Positions 8,373 to 9,830 of a stretch of DNA of 9,830 bases are shown piece by piece. Numbering within the stretch: position 1 is the stretch's first letter; every line of letters starts with the position of its first letter. Made by a program: the position numbers and the translations under genes. The notes beneath the pieces were generated by a model. The model did not search any database and was not told the origin of the DNA. It saw only the letters and a list, made by a program, of their open reading frames with translations. The DNA is from DASPTB01 sp035623615 (lineage in GTDB: Bacteria; Actinomycetota; UBA4738), in assembly GCA_035623615.1 (NCBI GenBank), contig DASPTB010000308.1, forward strand, positions 1-9,830, in the 5' to 3' direction.

Positions 8373-9452
8373 GTGGCGGGCGCGAAGAGGAGACCAGGGG
8401 AACGGACCGGTCGCGGGGCTCCTCTTCGCCTCGCCATCGCGGCGGTCGCCGCGGGGGCACTCCTTCCGAGCTGCACCTACCCGGGGATCTCGCCCACCTC
8501 GAAGCTGATCCCCAAGCTGTACTTCAAGATCTCGCTGCTCGCCGGCCTCGTCGTCGCGCTGGTCGTCATCTGGCTGGCGCTGGATCTCATCCTCTTTCGC
8601 GCACGCAAGGGCGATGACACCGAGCCTCCCCAGCGGGAAGGCCGGGCGCCGTTCGTCGTCGGCTTCTTCCTCATCGGGCTCGTCATCGTGTCGACGCTGT
8701 TCCCATTCGGCGAGCAGACGCTCGCAAGCGTCGACAAGATCCACCCCGCGCAGCTCCATCTCACAATGATCGGCTTCCAGTGGGAATGGACGGCCGAATA
8801 CCAGGAGAACGGCCTCGTCGTCAGCGGCACGACCGCGACGCCCACCAAGCCGCAGAAGCCGCTCGTGTTCGAGCTGCCCGTCGACACGCCCGTCCAGATC
8901 ACGCTCGAATCGAACGACGTGATGCACGAGTTCTTCGTTCCGCAGATGCTCTTCATGCGGAACGCGGTTCCTGGTCACCCGAACACCTTCACGTTCACGC
9001 CGACGGTGATCGGGTCGTTCCACGGCCAGTGCGCACAGTTCTGTGGGCTGTGGCACTCTCGGATGACGTTCACGATGAACGTCGTGAGCGAGGTGGACTT
9101 CCTGGCGTGGGTCAAGAGCGAACAGAAGACCATCCTTGAGCAGCACTGCCCGACCAAGTCGTCGCCGATCTCCATTACCGCGCACAACATCCAGTGGAAC
9201 ACCAAGTGCCTCAACATCACGGCCGGCGCCAGCAACGTCCTGACCATGACGAACCTCGACAACGGCATCGACCACAACTTCGCCATCTACACGAACCCCA
9301 CCCGAACGCACCAGCTGTTCCAAGGCCCGACGTTCTCAGGGGTGAACACCGAGTCGATCAAGCTCCCCAACCTGCCGCCGGGCACGTACTACTTCCAGTG
9401 CAACATCCACGGACCTGCCATGTCGGGGGCCTTCATCGTGAGTAAGCCGTGA
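8373..9452 (+). CDS. ctaC: Cytochrome c oxidase subunit II, copy 2, lipoprotein with extra C-terminal cupredoxin domain
   Basis: Second CuA-bearing oxidase subunit, 359 aa, a distant paralogue of ctaC1. It has a signal with lipobox LPSC (Cys34), helices near 53-77 and 93-111, the aromatic patch FQWEW (135-139), and CuA ligands His185, Cys220, Cys224, His228 and Met231. The position between the two CuA cysteines that is Glu in ctaC1 and most homologues is Gln222 here. A linker holds Cys259 and Cys279, matching the pair in ctaC1. The C-terminal cupredoxin domain has His301 (DHNFAIY), Cys343, His346 and Met350 in CNIHGPAM, one residue longer between His and Met than in ctaC1. There is no CXXCH motif. 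The start is GTG 8373, with AGGAG about 12 nt upstream. It sits between the cupredoxin lipoprotein and ctaD2 in a tight rightward operon. Confidence 0.95.
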   Translation: MAGAKRRPGERTGRGAPLRLAIAAVAAGALLPSCTYPGISPTSKLIPKLYFKISLLAGLVVALVVIWLALDLILFRARKGDDTEPPQREGRAPFVVGFFLIGLVIVSTLFPFGEQTLASVDKIHPAQLHLTMIGFQWEWTAEYQENGLVVSGTTATPTKPQKPLVFELPVDTPVQITLESNDVMHEFFVPQMLFMRNAVPGHPNTFTFTPTVIGSFHGQCAQFCGLWHSRMTFTMNVVSEVDFLAWVKSEQKTILEQHCPTKSSPISITAHNIQWNTKCLNITAGASNVLTMTNLDNGIDHNFAIYTNPTRTHQLFQGPTFSGVNTESIKLPNLPPGTYYFQCNIHGPAMSGAFIVSKP

Positions 9453-9471
9453 CGAGCGCAAAGGGAACGAC

Positions 9472-9830
9472 ATGGCGGTAACCGAGGTCAAGGAAGCGGC
9501 ACCGGCCCCCGAACGCGGCGGGATCATGGTGTGGCTCACCACCACCGACCACAAGAAGATCGGGATCATGTACCTCGTCAACTCCTTCTTCTTCTTCTGT
9601 GTCGGCGGAGTCCTCGCGCTGATGCTGAGGACGCAGCTCGCGAAGCCGGACAACACGTTCCTGTCGCCGCACCTCTACAACGAGGTCTTCACCATCCACG
9701 GGACGATCATGATCTTCCTGGTGATCTTCCCGTTCCTCTCCGGCTTCGGGAACTACATCGTCCCCCTGCAGATCGGTGCCCTGGACATGGCGTATCCACG
9801 CGTGAACGCCCTGTCGTTCTGGCTGCTCCC
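9472..9830 (+). CDS. ctaD: Cytochrome c oxidase subunit I, copy 2 (partial, C-terminus outside window)
   Basis: Second haem-copper oxidase catalytic subunit; 119 N-terminal residues are visible before the right edge. Landmarks are TTTDHKKIG (24-32), the low-spin haem ligand His76 in FTIHGTIMIF, and the D-channel Asp105 in GALDMAYPR followed by VNALSFW. It differs from copy 1 throughout the visible part, for example GALDMAYPR against GAPDVAFPR, so this is an old paralogue, not a recent duplication. The ATG at 9472 has AAAGGGAA just upstream and lies 19 bp after the ctaC2 stop. The active-site ligands and any fusion to subunit III are beyond the window. Family assignment is secure. Confidence 0.95.
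   Translation, partial: MAVTEVKEAAPAPERGGIMVWLTTTDHKKIGIMYLVNSFFFFCVGGVLALMLRTQLAKPDNTFLSPHLYNEVFTIHGTIMIFLVIFPFLSGFGNYIVPLQIGALDMAYPRVNALSFWLL

Noticed and set aside
8346..9323. 325-codon open frame on the minus strand
   Set aside because: Antisense to ctaC2, whose reading frame is unmistakable.

Overview
The window is GC-rich, densely coded bacterial chromosome centred on aerobic respiration. It holds two separate haem-copper (A-type, aa3-like) cytochrome c oxidase loci that read outward from each other. Between them lie assembly and haem A genes and a two-component system. The high GC, subunit II proteins made as lipoproteins, GTG/TTG starts and a Bacillus-type CtaG suggest a monoderm, aerobic bacterium, most likely Actinobacteriota or a neighbouring phylum such as Chloroflexota or Dormibacterota. 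The sequence alone does not settle which. No tRNA, rRNA, mobile element or CRISPR array was seen.

Layout. 1-752 (-): ctaD1, oxidase subunit I, cut by the window edge. 778-1872 (-): ctaC1, subunit II. 1873-2040: divergent promoter region. 2041-2964 (+): ctaG, CuB-assembly factor. 2998-3570 (-): small membrane protein with a PH-like tail, probably starting at CTG and coupled to the gene before it. 3567-5480 (-): a fused ctaA-ctaB gene (haem A synthase plus haem O synthase). 5581-6798 (-): membrane histidine kinase. 6785-7519 (-): OmpR/PhoB-family response regulator. 7520-7831: regulatory intergenic region. 7832-8353 (+): cupredoxin-like lipoprotein. 8373-9452 (+): ctaC2, second subunit II. 9472-9830 (+): ctaD2, second subunit I, cut by the window edge.

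How the genes fit together. CtaB farnesylates haem B to haem O and CtaA oxidises it to haem A. CtaG is expected to help place CuB, and the subunit I/II pairs form the catalytic cores. The kinase/regulator pair sits between the haem A genes and the second oxidase operon, so it is a good candidate to control one or both.

Most notable: both subunit II proteins carry, after a complete CuA domain, an extra C-terminal cupredoxin domain with a full set of type 1 copper ligands (His, Cys, His, Met). A cupredoxin-like lipoprotein is encoded just ahead of ctaC2. No CXXCH cytochrome c motif is visible in any protein here. The locus therefore looks built for copper-protein rather than cytochrome c electron delivery. 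Subunit III and most of both subunit I genes lie outside the window, so the full operons cannot be judged.
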